Assembly (NCBI GenBank): GCA_014204435.1
Contig: JACHLF010000002.1
Span: forward strand, 124,001-188,000
DNA length: 64,000 bases
Source: Mycobacteroides chelonae
Lineage (GTDB): Bacteria > Actinomycetota > Actinomycetes > Mycobacteriales > Mycobacteriaceae
Direction of reading: 5' to 3'
Part shown: piece after piece, positions 63,875-64,000 of the stretch
Numbering within the stretch: position 1 is the first letter of the stretch
Layout: every line of letters begins with the position of its first letter
The notes under the pieces: generated by a model
Database searches by the model: none
Told to the model about the DNA's origin: nothing
The model's input: only the letters and a program-made list of their open reading frames with translations
Made by a program: the position numbers and the translations under genes

Positions 63875-64000
63875 CCCCGAGATAGGACGCCGCCGATGTC
63901 CACGGGTGCCGCTTCACCACCACTACTGTCGATCGAAAGCCACAACACTGCTGATCGGAAGCCGCCGACGTCACCGCCCTGCTGACTAGGTGTGGAGCGG

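Overview
The window looks like chromosome of a rapidly growing mycobacterium, most likely the Mycobacteroides abscessus/chelonae group. The evidence is gene content and order. From about 35.5 to 53.0 kb the genes run tRNA-Leu, fhaA, fhaB, pstP, rodA, pbpA, pknA, pknB, trpG/pabA, a DUF881 gene, crgA, a PH-like membrane gene, ppiA and cwsA. This is the mirror image of the oriC-proximal Rv0020c-Rv0008c block of M. tuberculosis as I recall it. Mycothione reductase and an EspI-like ATPase also fit a mycobacterium. The species call is inference; no database was searched.

Layout. 1-6.2 kb: end of a sugar-lactone oxidase, an EthA-like Baeyer-Villiger monooxygenase, a PHP phosphoesterase, a GT87 mannosyltransferase, and a divergent XRE regulator/methionine aminopeptidase pair with two identical palindromic operators. 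6.2-12.7 kb: glutamate synthase (gltB-gltD). 13.1-16.1 kb: a three-gene redox operon (SDR, PF10118 diiron-like protein, ferredoxin-type reductase). 16.1-22.4 kb: alkaline phosphatase, sulfurtransferase, DUF1304 protein, acyl-CoA dehydrogenase and beta-lactamase-fold hydrolase, with several decayed genes between them, including a perfect operator left between two truncated genes. 22.5-33 kb: mycothione reductase, a NarL-type two-component system, a small secreted protein, the EspI-like ATPase, HrpA helicase, and remnants of a carotenoid oxygenase, a LysR regulator and an unidentified gene. 33.0-35.3 kb: a compact three-gene cluster (Cys-containing membrane protein, glutathionylspermidine-synthase-like ATP-grasp, DUF350) resembling the enterobacterial yjfM-yjfC-yjfL set.

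35.5-53.0 kb is the conserved cell-wall and division block. FhaA, FhaB, PstP, RodA, PbpA, PknA and PknB form one transcription unit whose five internal junctions from fhaB onward all overlap by 1-4 bases. Ser/Thr kinases, their phosphatase and FHA readers thus sit with the elongation peptidoglycan synthases. Three tandem SAM-dependent methyltransferase paralogues and a rhomboid protease are inserted between the PH-like gene and ppiA.

53.1-64.0 kb is accessory DNA where the conserved order breaks. It starts with a decayed SRPBCC gene. Next is a type VII secretion cargo module: a WXG100 pair whose second member is frameshifted, an EspC-like protein, two small membrane proteins, and a 427-residue protein with an N-terminal helical region and a C-terminal Amidase_6-like domain. 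Regulators follow (two XRE, one fused to an ImmA/IrrE metallopeptidase). The window closes with a Tn554-type trio (two tyrosine recombinases plus TnpC) translationally coupled to a 235-residue protein. The amidase-effector module and the ATP-grasp/DUF350 cluster are the best candidates for an undescribed system.
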